Source: Rhyacophila brunnea
Lineage: Eukaryota; Arthropoda; Insecta; Trichoptera; Rhyacophilidae
Assembly (NCBI GenBank): GCA_022495005.1
Contig: JAGYXB010001363.1
Span: 124,001 to 188,000, forward strand
DNA: 64,000 nucleotides
Direction of reading: 5' to 3'
The notes beneath the pieces are model-generated. The model did not search any database. It saw nothing but the letters and a program-made list of their open reading frames with translations, and was not told the DNA's origin. Of this stretch, positions 21,946-33,001 are shown one piece after another. Both the position numbers and the translations under genes were made by a program. Positions within the stretch are counted from its first letter, which is position 1. Each line of letters begins with the position of its first letter.

Positions 21946-23212
21946 TATGATTGTAATTACTTATTCCGTGTGATTCCTTTATAATGTTTTATTTCTGAGG
22001 AACATAATATTATTTAATTATAATAGATAGGTATACTAAAATAATTATTACAAGTATACGAAATACTGTAATTAAACATCATAAAATAGTTACCAAACAA
22101 ATATGTATTTATTAGTTGGTACATTTTTTTTGTATATCATTGCAATGCATACTCATTTTTTATCATTTCAATAGTGGTATTGTGTATTGAAATGCATGTT
22201 ACATAATCGGTATACACTAATCCAATGTTTCCCAGCGTGGGGCGTACGCCACACCGGGGGGCAATTTGAATGTTTTGGGGGGCAATGTGCAAATCATTAA
22301 ATATTTGATAAGGTGAGTCGGGGTAAGTGTGACATATAATTCAATGAGATGAATTTCAACGTGGTTCATGATGAATAGGTGTGTTTTAAACAGTTGAAAA
22401 CTTTACCGTAGGATCTACAAAAGCATTACAATTAATATGTACAGAAAGAACCCACTGTATATCATACTATAATACGACATTTTAATATTTTTGTTACACT
22501 TACCCCAATATTAGTGTAAGTGTAACTAAATTCTTCTTTATTCCAAAAGTACTTCAAAACCATAATGTATTATATGCATAGAAAGGTAATTTAATGGATA
22601 TTGAGTCTTGAGTTAAAACTACAGTATAGAATTTCAACAAAATGCACTAAAACATTTTTTTTGGGGTAAGTGTGTCATACTAATGTATGAAGCGCTAGTG
22701 ATGTCCCGAAAGAAAAACGACGTATTTTTTATTAAAAATAAATCTAAAATCTAAAAAAATAAATATAAAAAGAAATCCGATGACACTAACGAGTTTACTT
22801 TTTGAAGGATCATGGGAAAAATTTGTTATGTCAAGTTGACCGTCAACATTATAATATATCCATTGTGGACAATCCTTTAAATTCAGGTTGATGATTAAGA
22901 CAAGTTATAGTACCAATTGATTACAAAAGGATCGTAAACTTTTTTTCAAACATATTCTACGGCTTGTGGTTTTTAGCATGGAACATGCTTTTGTCTTGAC
23001 CACCCGGCCGGATTTGTTACGAAAACATCGCACAGGCAGCGGAAACGAAAAGAAAAAAATAAAGTCACGAAAGTAGCGCGGCGCGGGCTGGAGTGGCTTC
23101 AGTCGGCCGCGAACAGCACTTCGGGAATAACGTGTGACCGCACCCCGCAATTTATTTTATTTTTCTTTGAATTTGGACAACCAGCATTCAGAGAATCAAT
23201 GGGCAAAGCATG

Positions 23213-23470
23213 TCGTCGCTTAAGAAACAACACCGCGGAAGTCAATTAATTAAAATTTTCAGGGGAAACAAAAAACGTCTCAAAAAATTGAAAATTGATA
23301 CTTTTTAACTTATTTTTTTTGTGTTTAGTTAAAAAAAAAAACATTTTTTCATTCAAAAAGAATTTTTCCATAGAAGGAACAGGGTGTAAGATTTTTTTAC
23401 CTACCGAATGTTATTCAAAACTCAAAACCGCCAAATGGGGACTTACGCGGTGTTGTTTCTTAAAAGACGA
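23213..23470. repeat. Inverted repeat inside the pogo element
   Basis: TTAAGAAACAACACCGCG at 23220-23237 recurs inverted at about 23445-23462 with further flanking matches (TCGTC, AAGTC). It may be the ends of another small insertion. Confidence 0.55.
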
Positions 23471-24488
23471 TGTTCCATGCATAATAATTTTAGCCGTTAG
23501 GTTTAAGTAACCATCATCTTTAAATAATAACTTATTTCTTTTAAAAAAACCTATAAACCAATTGTATCCGGGTACTTTGTTTTTAAACGGCGTGTTAATA
23601 TTATTTTCTTTAATATACTGTCCAATTAATTCGAGGAATACTTTTTTTGTGAGACATGCTTTTCCAACGTATGCAAATTTTCTGCAAAAGATGTTTCAAT
23701 CTCTTTGGGTAATATTGTACTTCTGCTAAAACTGTCTTCTCTTCTTTCGTAAACATGATTATACATATCCATATGACATAATATCTCAGTATCCTGTTTT
23801 TTTACACATTCACCTGTTTTTTGTAATTTTCCTTGGTCATAAGCTCTTTTATCTGTCTTTCGTTTATAATTTACATGTGGAAAAAATTCACATTAATTAT
23901 TATCACATGTTAGATAGGCAAGCACTTATTTTAAAAACTTTTGTATTAAATTGAAACACATGCACTCTTCCGAGTACCTACCTATTTAGCTAACATAAAA
24001 CTATAACAATAAAATTATGAACATTTTGTTTCAATTGCGAACATTTTTTCGATCGATATAAATAATGCGTCGTGTCCCATCACTAGTTAGAATAATGATT
24101 ATGCGAATTCATAGAAAATATATGGGAGAAATGTGACACAAAACAAAGGCACACTTACCGCACGCGTTTACTTTCGTGGGGAAAGTGTGTCTACTCGATT
24201 AAAGCTTTAAAATGCTTATCAATAAGTAAAACGATAACAACACGTGAAGCAGGGTTTCAAAACACATATACTCACCAAATTTTACAACCATAATGTGCAG
24301 ATTTCCGTGTTTTAAAAAATAGTTTAATAACAGCTACCATCTCACTCGTCAACTTCAAAATGTCGTCTGGAGAATAATCCATGTAGTCACCTCAAAAAAC
24401 ATGGTATCGACACCATTTCTGATTATTTTTATAAATCTGTGACTTTGCTATCACCTTTCCTTAGATGGGATCATCCAATTTATAGTAA

Positions 24489-24882
24489 GAGCCGAGCCAC
24501 ACCGGGCGACTCTGGTCTCGAGACCAGTCGCGCGACTGGTCTCTTCGGGTGATTTACTCGGGCGACTTGCCTGTGACCAGAGAGGCAGCCAATAATAATA
24601 ATAATGAATGTATACGCAATTATGCAAAAAATGCGGCGTGGCTGCCGGCGACTGGTCGCCTAGTGTGGCAGCGCTCAATACATAGCTATATGTTTTCATA
24701 CATCGCTACCGATCGCCTGACCAGAGAGACCGGGAGACCAGACCGAGCGCACGAACGAGATTTTACTGATCGCCCGACTTTATTGCTTACGCGACTACTG
24801 AGCGACCAGGTGTGGCACGGTCCATATAACTGCATGCATCGGTCTGGTCTCGAGACCAGAGTCGCCCGGTGTGGCTCGACTC
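24489..24882. mobile_element. 394 bp PIF/Harbinger-like MITE nested in pogo
   Basis: 39-base inverted ends with one mismatch (CGAGCCACACCGGGCGACTC, then TGGTCTCGAGACCAG) and TAA on both sides (24486-24488, 24883-24885), which fits the 3-base TWA target of PIF/Harbinger elements. Variants of the end motif are repeated inside (GACTGGTCGCCTAGTGTGGC; GCGACCAGGTGTGGC). Confidence 0.85.
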
Positions 24883-25860
24883 TAAGTACTGAGATATCTT
24901 AGTAGCTACACTTACCCCGACTCACCTTACATTTTTTTGTTAAAAAATGCATTTCGAAAGTATTTTTTTGCCATTCCCATCATAATATTTAGTTGAATGC
25001 GGCGCTTTAGCGCTGTAAATGAACTTACTGAGTTACTGATGTTATTTGTTACTGAAAAAAGTCGTTTTGTTCATAAACTGTGGAGATTTAAGATTAAAAT
25101 TGACCAAATTAGTCCTCACATAAAAACTCTTTGCAGCACATCAAGCATAAGGATCGCACTAATTTTTTTCCGAGTTGTACATCTAATATAATATTTGTGA
25201 CGTTAAAAAACAAACGTGGTCATCTCCAGTCACTGACTTTTTTGAGATTTTTGGTTGGTATGACTGCTTGTGTTGTTTTATATAATAATATTCACTTCAG
25301 ACATGTCTATCTCCTTATTTTCTGCTTAAAAAATCAAAATAAAAGTTGTGATTTTTTCAAACTTAGTCATCTCCATTGACTTTTTATATCAAACGTGGTC
25401 ACATTCGTCTTAGCCAATCACGACGTAGCACTTTTTCAGAATGGCCAATCATGTCGTGGCATTTTATCAATATGGCTCCCATCAGCAAAAAGTTTTCTCT
25501 GTATATAAGATGTGCTCTTCAAGTTTTTAAGCGAAATAATTGTCAAAGAATGGAAAATAATCCAAATAAAGTTTGAAATAGTGTCTCCAGATAATGCACG
25601 AAAGTTTACCAGATCAAATTATACCATTAAACGCTCAAAGAAGACTGAAAAACGGTAAGTAAATTTTGATTTTCAAACGTTTTACGACAGTTAGCATCTT
25701 AGAACCTCAGGGCTGTGCCTTGGCTGTTCATATTTTAAGTTCAGTTTTAAAACTGCATAATATCGTGTAAACTGGTTCAGTCATCTATATTTTTTTATAT
25801 ATTTTTATTCAAAAATATTGTTATGTTTGCTTAGTTACCTATTTAATTCTAATATCATAA

Positions 25861-26515
25861 AACTCAAAATAAATTCATAAACCCAATTATAATTTTCAAA
25901 TTATTAAGTGTTAGTTGTAAATATGAAATTAGTTATACATTTATATTGTTGTTTTTTTCGGGTGCCGGACGAAATCCCGAAGGCCGAAATCCCGAAAAAT
26001 AAAAAAATATAAACAGTAATACTTTTCAACCAGCGGCACCCCAATAGGCGGCGCTTTTCCTCGATTGTATAATTTAACAAGATAAATAAAATAGTTATAT
26101 AAAAACTATTATTAATTATAAAATGAAGCAAGAAAATAATTTTCAACCAGCGGCACCCCAATAGGCGGCGCTTTTTTTAGAGTGTGTAAACTCAAAATAA
26201 ATTCATAAACCCAATTATAATTTTCAAATTATTAAGTGTTAGTTGTAAATATGAAATAAGTTATACATTTATATTGTTTTTTTTTTCGGGTGCCGGACAA
26301 AATCCCGAAGGCCGAAACCCCGAAAAATAAAAAAATATAAACAGTAATAATTTTCAACCAGCGGCACCCCAATAGGCGGCGCTTTTCCTCGATTGTATAA
26401 TTTAACAAGATAATTAAAATAGTTACTTATATAAAAACTATTATTAATTATAAAATAAAGCAAGAAAATAATTTTCAACCAGCGACACCCCAATAGGCGG
26501 TGCTTTTTCTAGAGT
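25861..26515. repeat. 328 bp tandem duplication
   Basis: AACTCAAAATAAATTCATAA recurs at 25861 and 26189 and the following ~320 bases match with few changes, including the GGGTGCCGGAC terminus and two ~117 bp units. It duplicates the left edge of the foldback array. Confidence 0.85.
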
Positions 26516-27332
26516 GTGTAATTTAACAAAATAATTAGAATAGTTATATAAAAACTATTATTAATTATGGAATGATGCAACAAAATAATTTTCAACCAGC
26601 GGCACCCCAAAAGGCGGCGCTTTTTCTCGATTGTATATTTTAACTAGATAATTAAAATAGTAGTATTTAAAACTATTATTAATTATTGAATAAAGTAACA
26701 AAATAATTTTCAACCAGCGGCACCCCAAAATATTTTTATAATTATTTCATAATTAATAATAGTTTTTATATAACTATTTTGATTATCTTGTTAAATTATA
26801 CAATCGAGAAAAAGCGTCCCCTTTCGGGGTGCCGCTGGTTGAAAATTATTTTGTTGCTTGATTCCATAATTATGAATAGTTTTTTTTATAACTATTTTAA
26901 TTATCTTGTTAAATTACACATTCAAGAAAAAGCGCCGCCTATTGGGGTACCGCTGGTTGAAATTATTTTTTTGCTTCATTCCATAATTAATATTAGTTTT
27001 TAATACTACTATTTTAATTATCTAGATAAATTATACAATCGAGAAAAAGCGCCGCCTTTTGGGGTGCCGCTGGTTGAAAATTATTTTGTTGCTTCATTCC
27101 ATAATTAATAACAGTTTTATATAACTATTTTAATTATCTTGTTAAATTACACACCCAAGAAAAAGCGCCGCCTATTGGGGAACCGCTGGTTGAAAATTAA
27201 TACTGTTTATATTTTTTTATCGGGATTTCGGCCTTCGGGATTCCGGCCATTCGAGATTTCGGCCATTCGGGATTTTGGCTTTCGGGATTTCGGCTTTCGG
27301 GATGTCGGCATTTGGGATTTCGTCCGGCACCC
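25960..27332. repeat. Foldback: inverted arrays of ~117 bp units
   Basis: Left-arm units start CAACCAGCGGCACCCCAATA at 26027, 26144, 26355, 26476, 26593 and 26711. The right arm has the reverse complement ending at 26841, 26959, 27076 and 27192 (spacing 116-121). The two arms meet at about 26.73 kb. The outer tips match: GGGTGCCGGACGAAATCCCG at 25960 and its complement ending at 27332. Each unit combines a GC-rich AGGCGGCGCTTTT block with an AT-rich stretch. Open frames here are by-products of the repeat. Confidence 0.92.
27217..27322. repeat. ~16 bp minisatellite at the right foldback tip
   Basis: About seven copies of CGGGATTTCGGCCATT, each 15-16 bases. The left tip has fewer than two copies, so the expansion is one-sided. 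Confidence 0.9.
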
Positions 27333-28830
27333 ATTTTAACACAACCCTGTTTGTTAGAATACAAAACAAACCAATCGAATACAAAACAAAACTGTCCATC
27401 TCCAAAAGTATTTATTTCAAACCTGGTCAAATCCAGATGATATAAAACAAACATAGCCATCTCCAACATAAAATCGTAAATATCTTGTTTGTTAAAGATT
27501 CGCGATTATTGAGCATTGTTTAAATCCTATCTTTTAAATAAAATATAATCATAAATTATGAAATTATTAACTTACGGGTTCAAATTAACCACAAAAACAA
27601 AAAAGTTGATTTACTCAGTTTCACTTGTGATGGAGATGGCTACGTTTGTCTTTTAGTGTCACATTTATTGTACATAGGTAGGTACTTACTTACGGTATTA
27701 AAATTGAAAATAGTATTTGTTGCCAATGTGCATTTTTTCATTTTAAGCAATTCATTTTTTTCAGAATTTATTAGTTAACTATGAAATTTTGATAGGGGGA
27801 GCATGGAGATTTTTGAAGCGTTGAAGTGGGGCATGGCACAAATAAGGTTGGCAAACACTGCACTAATCACATACAATCTTTGCATGCCACCTGGCTCATA
27901 ACAAATCATTTGACTGTCCGTGGTTCTATTGAATTTAAGTAAAATGAGTAGCCAAAAATGTAAAACAGGTCCGAATTCGTGAATATAAAGAGTCTTGGAA
28001 AAAATCGTATTTCTGTATTGAACGCGAAAACAATATACTTAATATGTTTAAAATGCACATTAACAGTTCTTTTAGGCTTTTAGGGAGTGCGTCCTAATAA
28101 ATCATTACACAAAAAGGCACCCAGAATACGATCAAATTTACGCATAGGCACAACAAACATTCCAGTAGAATTTGAAACATTAGGTCGTTTAGGACAATAA
28201 ACTGGACTTTGTATACCTCATCATGTTAATTTGTGAAAAATTGTATTGGTCGTAGTTAAGTGCATCTTTAAGAAGTAATGGCAGTGAATGAAATAGGTGT
28301 GTGGTTAGACTCTTGGATTGTTCGAAAAATCGGGATCGCAAATTATGTAAGTAAGATATTATTGTGTCATATTGTTTAATTTCGTGTGGTCACCAGAGTG
28401 ACTTTTATTTCTTGTATAGATTGCTCTGTTTGAAGACGGAGCGTTAAAAATACTCTCTTCTATACTTTAGAAGTCAAAACTTGGACGCCCACAGAAAAGA
28501 AAAATAAGAGTTCCCTGATGCTGCCCTTGCATTAAAGATATAGGCAAGTCTTAGATTAAAGAATAAGGTAGGTATTTAATGTGTTTCAATTGAAAATTTA
28601 AAAGTTCTAGTGTGGATTATAATTAGTACGTTATTAACTCACTATATTTAGGCACGTACCTTAACTTTATTGAAATAATGTGTAGGAACTTGCAAAAAAA
28701 ATAAGTTTCTCGTTTTATAAACTAATACTACAATAATATGTACTTACCTACATTCCAATGTAAAATAGCTTCGACCCTTACCTACCTTACAATCCTAAAA
28801 ATATATTTTTTTTGAATATACATTATTGTA

Positions 28831-28982
28831 TAGGTAAATCGTTTTACAGTGGCACCATGGGTACGGCAAATGCGGATTGCAGTAGTAGTGGTATTGTTTG
28901 CTAGCATTGAAACAGGCATTGTCGCAAGCAATTCAATACACGCGCGAATCGCCTATGGTGCCACTGTAGAATGATTTACCTA
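28831..28982. mobile_element. 152 bp hairpin MITE, TA target
   Basis: TAGGTAAATCGTTTTACAGT GGCACCAT and its near-perfect inverted copy ending at 28982, with TA on both sides (28829-28830, 28983-28984). The inner sequence is also partly self-complementary (TTGTTTGCTAGCATTG / GCATTGTCGCAAGCAA). Confidence 0.85.
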
Positions 28983-29343
28983 TACATAAATGGGACAAGG
29001 CAATAAATCTTACCCTAACCCCAGTGCATTTTTTTGTATACAATTTTATTTTTTTATCACCATTGATGGAAAAGGTCTATCAGTGCATTTTGAAGGCCAT
29101 ACTGTCTTGAAAAAAGGTTATTTCTCAAATATTTTGTCTTACACTATCACTATTTCACAAAAAAACTTAAGTATGTACATAAACGAAGGGGTCATTGGAA
29201 ACCCAGAGATTCTAAACAAGTAAAATTATTTTTTAATAATACAAATATTAATTTATATTTATTTATCAATTAATTTTTCCTCAATTTTAATTAAATCCGA
29301 ACTGGAATGTAATAATATTAAGTAGGAGGCTTGAAGATTTAAC

Positions 29344-29430
29344 GAACCGGTACGCTATCCTCGAGGTTTTTACGAATAGGAACGCCATCCTCGGGAATTC
29401 ACGAACTGGAGCTATGCTCCGGTGCATTCT
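29344..29430. repeat. Short ~29 bp repeat, three degenerate copies
   Basis: ACGAACCGGTACGCTATCCT, ACGAATAGGAACGCCATCCT and ACGAACTGGAGCTATGCTCC follow each other, possibly a fragment of a hAT end (compare ACGAACAGGAACGC at 19797). Confidence 0.5.
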
Positions 29431-29817
29431 GGTCCTATCCGAGGGCTGTGGATGATTGATGATTGTAAAAGTTTGTTTAGTTAAAATTGTGCTATATTTA
29501 CGACCCTACTCAGGGAAAAAACATTATGTGTGATTAATTTATTACCACTTGTGAAGTGTTCTATACTTCGCGTCAAACACGAGCGTGACGAAAAACAAAA
29601 TGCGCACCTTGCAGTGCTCCATAGACATAAAGGCAAAATGGTGGATCTGTTCTAAATGGTAAGTGATTGTATAGAATTTATTTGTTCGGATATTTTTGAC
29701 ATTATGACTGATTTATTACGGTTTTTTAGTGTTGTAAAATAATCTGAACATGCTAGGTGCCTAAAGTCATAAAACTCATTTTTTATTGCCATTTTTATTA
29801 TGAAACACAGAAGTTAA

Positions 29818-30751
29818 GGGGGGACATGCTTAGCGTAGGCCAAAATGGAGCTTTTGTTCTATTTTCAAAGCATGATCCTGGACATACCTTAAACGTTGTA
29901 GATAATATATTTATATAATTTTGAAGCCTTATTATCCTTTATATTTATTTTAAACATTTGATGACTGCATAAAGTATTTTTATTACATAAAACAGTATTC
30001 TTTTAAACCTCTTGCTCTAATGTTTTAGAATATAGTCATATTTTGGTACATAACTGTGCAGTGGTGTTAAGATTTTTTACATTTATTAATTTTTTAACGC
30101 ATTTAATTTAAATGAAGAAGTAGAAAAAAAAAGAAGAAAAATTTTAGTTAAAGAGGAAAAATACTTTATGCAGTCATCAAATGAATACGTGTATTAATTA
30201 AGGCGCTAAGTACCAAAAATAAAAAATCTGACATTTTTATAGAAAAGTGTTCTACATACTAACGCCAATAACTTCAACTATGGTCTAAGTGCCTCAAGCA
30301 AGTCAAAAAAATACAGCAAAATATTTAAACCTGCCGACGTTGTAAGTCCGTTGGCCTGTTTTATTTATAATGGTGTAAATAGCACTACAGTGGTCAACCT
30401 CATTCAATATGAAATGGCTGACGATGGTGTGTTGACACTTGCGAGTTCTTAATACCTAAAATTATAGAAGCTGCCGTGATTGCTTCACACTGTAAAACCA
30501 CATTTTTCAAAAGGTCTGCTTCATGAAATTTTACTGCAATGACTCGGTAATTTGTAACTACAGGCAATACTACTTTTTGGTACTTAGAGCCTTAATTAAT
30601 ACACGTATTCAAATGTTTAAAATAAATATAAAAGATAATAAGGCTTCAAAATTATACAAATAGATTATCTACAACATTTAAGGTATGTCCAGGATCATGC
30701 TTTGAAAATAGAAAAAAGCTCCATTTTGACCCACGCTGAGCACGTCCGCCC
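29818..30751. mobile_element. 934 bp foldback element with TTAA flanks
   Basis: About 140-base inverted ends (GCTTAGCGTAGGCCAAAATG / GCTCAGCGTGGGTCAAAATG, and so on) with TTAA at 29814-29817 and 30752-30755, the target of piggyBac-type elements. Further inverted pairs inside (TTTGATGACTGCATAAAGTA at 29957 and 30164; GTGTATTAATTAAGGC at 30189 and 30588) give a cruciform-like layout. Confidence 0.75.
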
Positions 30752-31615
30752 TTAAACAAAAAAAAAAAATGACTCGCGGAGAGAGAATTTGTCATACTAA
30801 TATAGGCCGCGTGTACTGGGTTAAAAAGCTCATTAGAAAATTTTCCTCTGAATTTAGAGACCAAACAAACAATAACATAGAGTGAAAGCCAGAGTATTTT
30901 GTTCCTGCTTGCCTAGTGAACAAAATCCACATAACAAGTTTAAACCAAGAGCTGGAATATAGAACACTGCGAGCGAATGCTCTCTGTTCAGATGTATTGA
31001 AAGTTTTTCTATATTATGCAAACCATTTTGAGGAACCATGTACCTTTTGTAGGAAGCTGAGAATAGATTTTTTTCTTTGACAACCCATAGCAGCCGCAAT
31101 CTCATCCCATAAATTTTGTTTTTTGGTTCTTGATACATACAGTCCATTTTGAGTGCAACAATACTAAATACACAAAAGTGTGGAATGGAGGGAGTGGAAT
31201 TTTGGTAATTTTTTTGTTCAGCTTCATCACCGAACGTTGTACAGACAATTGTACGGCACACGGGCAAACTAAGTGACTCGTCTAGTAAGTGGCTTTATTA
31301 TGGGTGTTCGCACGTCTAGCTTGGCGCAGGCAAGATCGTACATACGGCGGGCTCTTCCCATACTGCACGCATAGAGATGTCCGCACTGAATGGACGGGCG
31401 CGAACGCGCGAGTAACGGGTGTCTCAAACCATCATGAGCTTGCCGCGCGCGTCTGGTGCATTTGTGGTATTATTTTCGCAAAGCATAGATAGTGCGAAGT
31501 ATACGTTTTATAACTTTGCACTTTTTACTACACTGTTACGCCTCTTTGCCTTATTACGTCGCATAAAATTATATCAAATGATATTCACTTGTATTATAAT
31601 ATGTAGTACTACTCA

Positions 31616-31757
31616 TCAGCAACATCTTCTTGGCTACGTGTTAAAACTGTGAACTAACATGCTCCGCCCATTTTTAACTGCACTTTCATTATAAACTTAC
31701 AAGCTCCTCCCATTTAGTAGACAACAGCGCCTAAAAGCGTAGCCAAGATGTTGCAGA
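31616..31757. repeat. Short inverted repeat, possible MITE
   Basis: GCAACATCTTCTTGGCTACG and, inverted, GCAACATCTTGGCTACGC bracket about 140 bases. Ends and duplication not defined. Confidence 0.4.
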
Positions 31758-32019
31758 AGAGGAATCAACAAATAGATAATATTATATGTAAAAATAATGT
31801 TTAAATTTCAATAATTCTGAACACATAATATTGTATACATCTTACATACATATATTTATAAAGGTACTTAAAAAATGAGGGGGGGGGGCAAACTTTTTGG
31901 ATGAAGGGCCAAATTCAAGAATTTAAAATGAGTAAAATACCATTTTTCGATATACAATATTTATTATCACGAAAAATACAAAAAAATGAATGAGAAGAAT
32001 GAAACTGTTGTACATTTTT

Positions 32020-32145
32020 TTTTAAATTCATGTGTTAATTTTGTAGTTAATATTCTCAAAACTGCTTGTAAATGGGCATCGGAGATATTTGATCGTAAAG
32101 ATTTTTTATTGAGGTTCATGATCGAAAATGTTTGTTCACATATCG
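32020..32145 (-). pseudogene. hAT transposase, 3' continuation beyond the MITE
   Basis: CEQTFSIMNLNKKSLRSNIS then DAHLQAVLRILTTKL continues exactly the motif FGSTYI|CEQ that breaks off at 32512, in the same orientation. Confidence 0.85.
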
Positions 32146-32154
32146 TCGGTGTTT

Positions 32155-32511
32155 TGTAAAAAGGGCGAATTAACCAAAATGCTACTTTACAGGAGGAGGA
32201 TTTTTAACGTTTATTTATTTGTTTTTTACCTGTAGATGATTATAAATATCTAACAAGTTTATAATAAAGCTTAGAAAGAATACTATCATTATAATAGGTA
32301 TTATGATATAATATTTTAAAAGGCCTAATATGTCACATTTTCTTTTTATTTCGTAATTTTAATTAATTTAATTTTAGTCGATTATCGTTTTAGAGTACTT
32401 TCCTGTGGAGATAAAAATTCGCCGTTTTTACACAACAAAGCTAGTGGGGTACATATTGTATTTTCATTAAAATCTCGATTTCGCCAAAATGGTTGATTCG
32501 CCCTTTTTACA
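32155..32511. mobile_element. 357 bp MITE inserted into the hAT transposase
   Basis: Inverted ends TGTAAAAAGGGCGAATTAAC / TGTAAAAAGGGCGAATCAAC. It separates FGSTYI from CEQTFS of one transposase, so its borders are fixed by the host frame as well. The target duplication is too diverged to call. Confidence 0.8.
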
Positions 32512-33001
32512 ATATATAGGTTGATCCAAAAATAACGAACATTTTTCTTGCATAATCTTTAAGTTGGTCGAATTTGTCTGAATTAAGGGCATTGTAAAAT
32601 TTTGAGATTTCTTTACGACGATGCAATTTTCTTAAATCAGTGTCACCCTGCAGATCAATAATCAAAAGTTGTAGCTCTGTCGGTACACTATCAACATCTA
32701 TTGAAAATGGATCGCGTACTATTGCTAAACTTGTCTCAATTTTTCGGAAGTCACCAAATCTTTGTGAAACATCGTCATTCAGAGCTTTAATAATTTTACC
32801 ATATTCTTCAAATTTATATTTTGGTATATTCAGCAACTTCAAAGTTGGAAAGTGGTCCACGTTGTTATTCGATATTTGTCGAAGGAATAACTTGAGTTTT
32901 AATTGAAATCCATTCAAACTTTTTACCATAATATCATGGACATATATATTTTTTCCTTGCAACGCGGAGTTAAAAGTATTTAAATGTGTCACGATGTTCA
33001 A
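32512..33001 (-). pseudogene. hAT transposase C-terminal half, 5' part
   Basis: About 163 open codons: LNTFNSALQGKNIYVHDIMV, RFGDFRKIETSLAIVRDPFS, ELQLLIIDLQGDTDLR, KMFVIFGSTYI. The order (LQGK, FPDFxxxxxxxxxxxxPF, LQxELIxLQ, FGSTYICEQ) is that of the GTF2IRD2/ZBED-type hAT transposases. The frame is cut at FGSTYI by a MITE. Confidence 0.85.

Larger units (their letters stand above)
22311..24927 (-). mobile_element. pogo-like transposon, 2.6 kb, decayed
   Basis: 20-base inverted ends AGGTGAGTCGGGGTAAGTGT with TA at 22309-22310 and 24928-24929; related GGGGTAAGTGTG motifs occur inside. On the minus strand, NYKRKTDKRAYDQGKLQK (about 23870-23820) resembles the psq helix-turn-helix of pogo transposases. 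In another frame at about 23640-23520, GQYIKENNINTPFKNKVPGY then NWFIGFFKRNKLLFKDD resembles the CENPB-type domain. The DDE part was not found. Confidence 0.85.
25196..27663. mobile_element. 2.47 kb TIR element carrying the foldback array
   Basis: Ends TGTGACGTTAAAAAACAAAC and, inverted, TGTGACACTAAAAGACAAAC, each followed by GTGGTCATCTCCA or GTAGCCATCTCCA (about 33 bases, a few mismatches). The CATCTCCA motif recurs near both ends (about 25214, 25305, 25367, 27400, 27457). Target duplication not clear. No transposase seen. Confidence 0.65.
22223..27860. mobile_element. 5.6 kb hAT-like element carrying nested transposons
   Basis: Starts CAATGTTTCCCAGCGTGGGG and ends TTGGCAAACACTG (TIR CARTGTTTSCCA), with perfect 8-base duplication CACTAATC at 22215-22222 and 27861-27868. 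Only about 550 bases belong to the host element; the rest is two later insertions (22311-24927 and 25196-27663) and what lies inside them. No transposase left. Confidence 0.8.

Noticed and set aside
22905..23150. 81-codon minus-strand frame inside the pogo element
   Set aside because: Does not match any part of a pogo transposase; position fits the place of the DDE domain but no D/E motif is visible.
25904..27003. Several open frames sharing MGCRWLKIIFLL-type sequence
   Set aside because: They are translations of the ~117 bp repeat unit in both arms; no start context or family, and the sequence is explained by the repeat.
31289..31492. GC-rich patch that looks gene-like
   Set aside because: The open frame has no motif, and the GC content is local; it could be a transposon fragment but nothing supports a gene.
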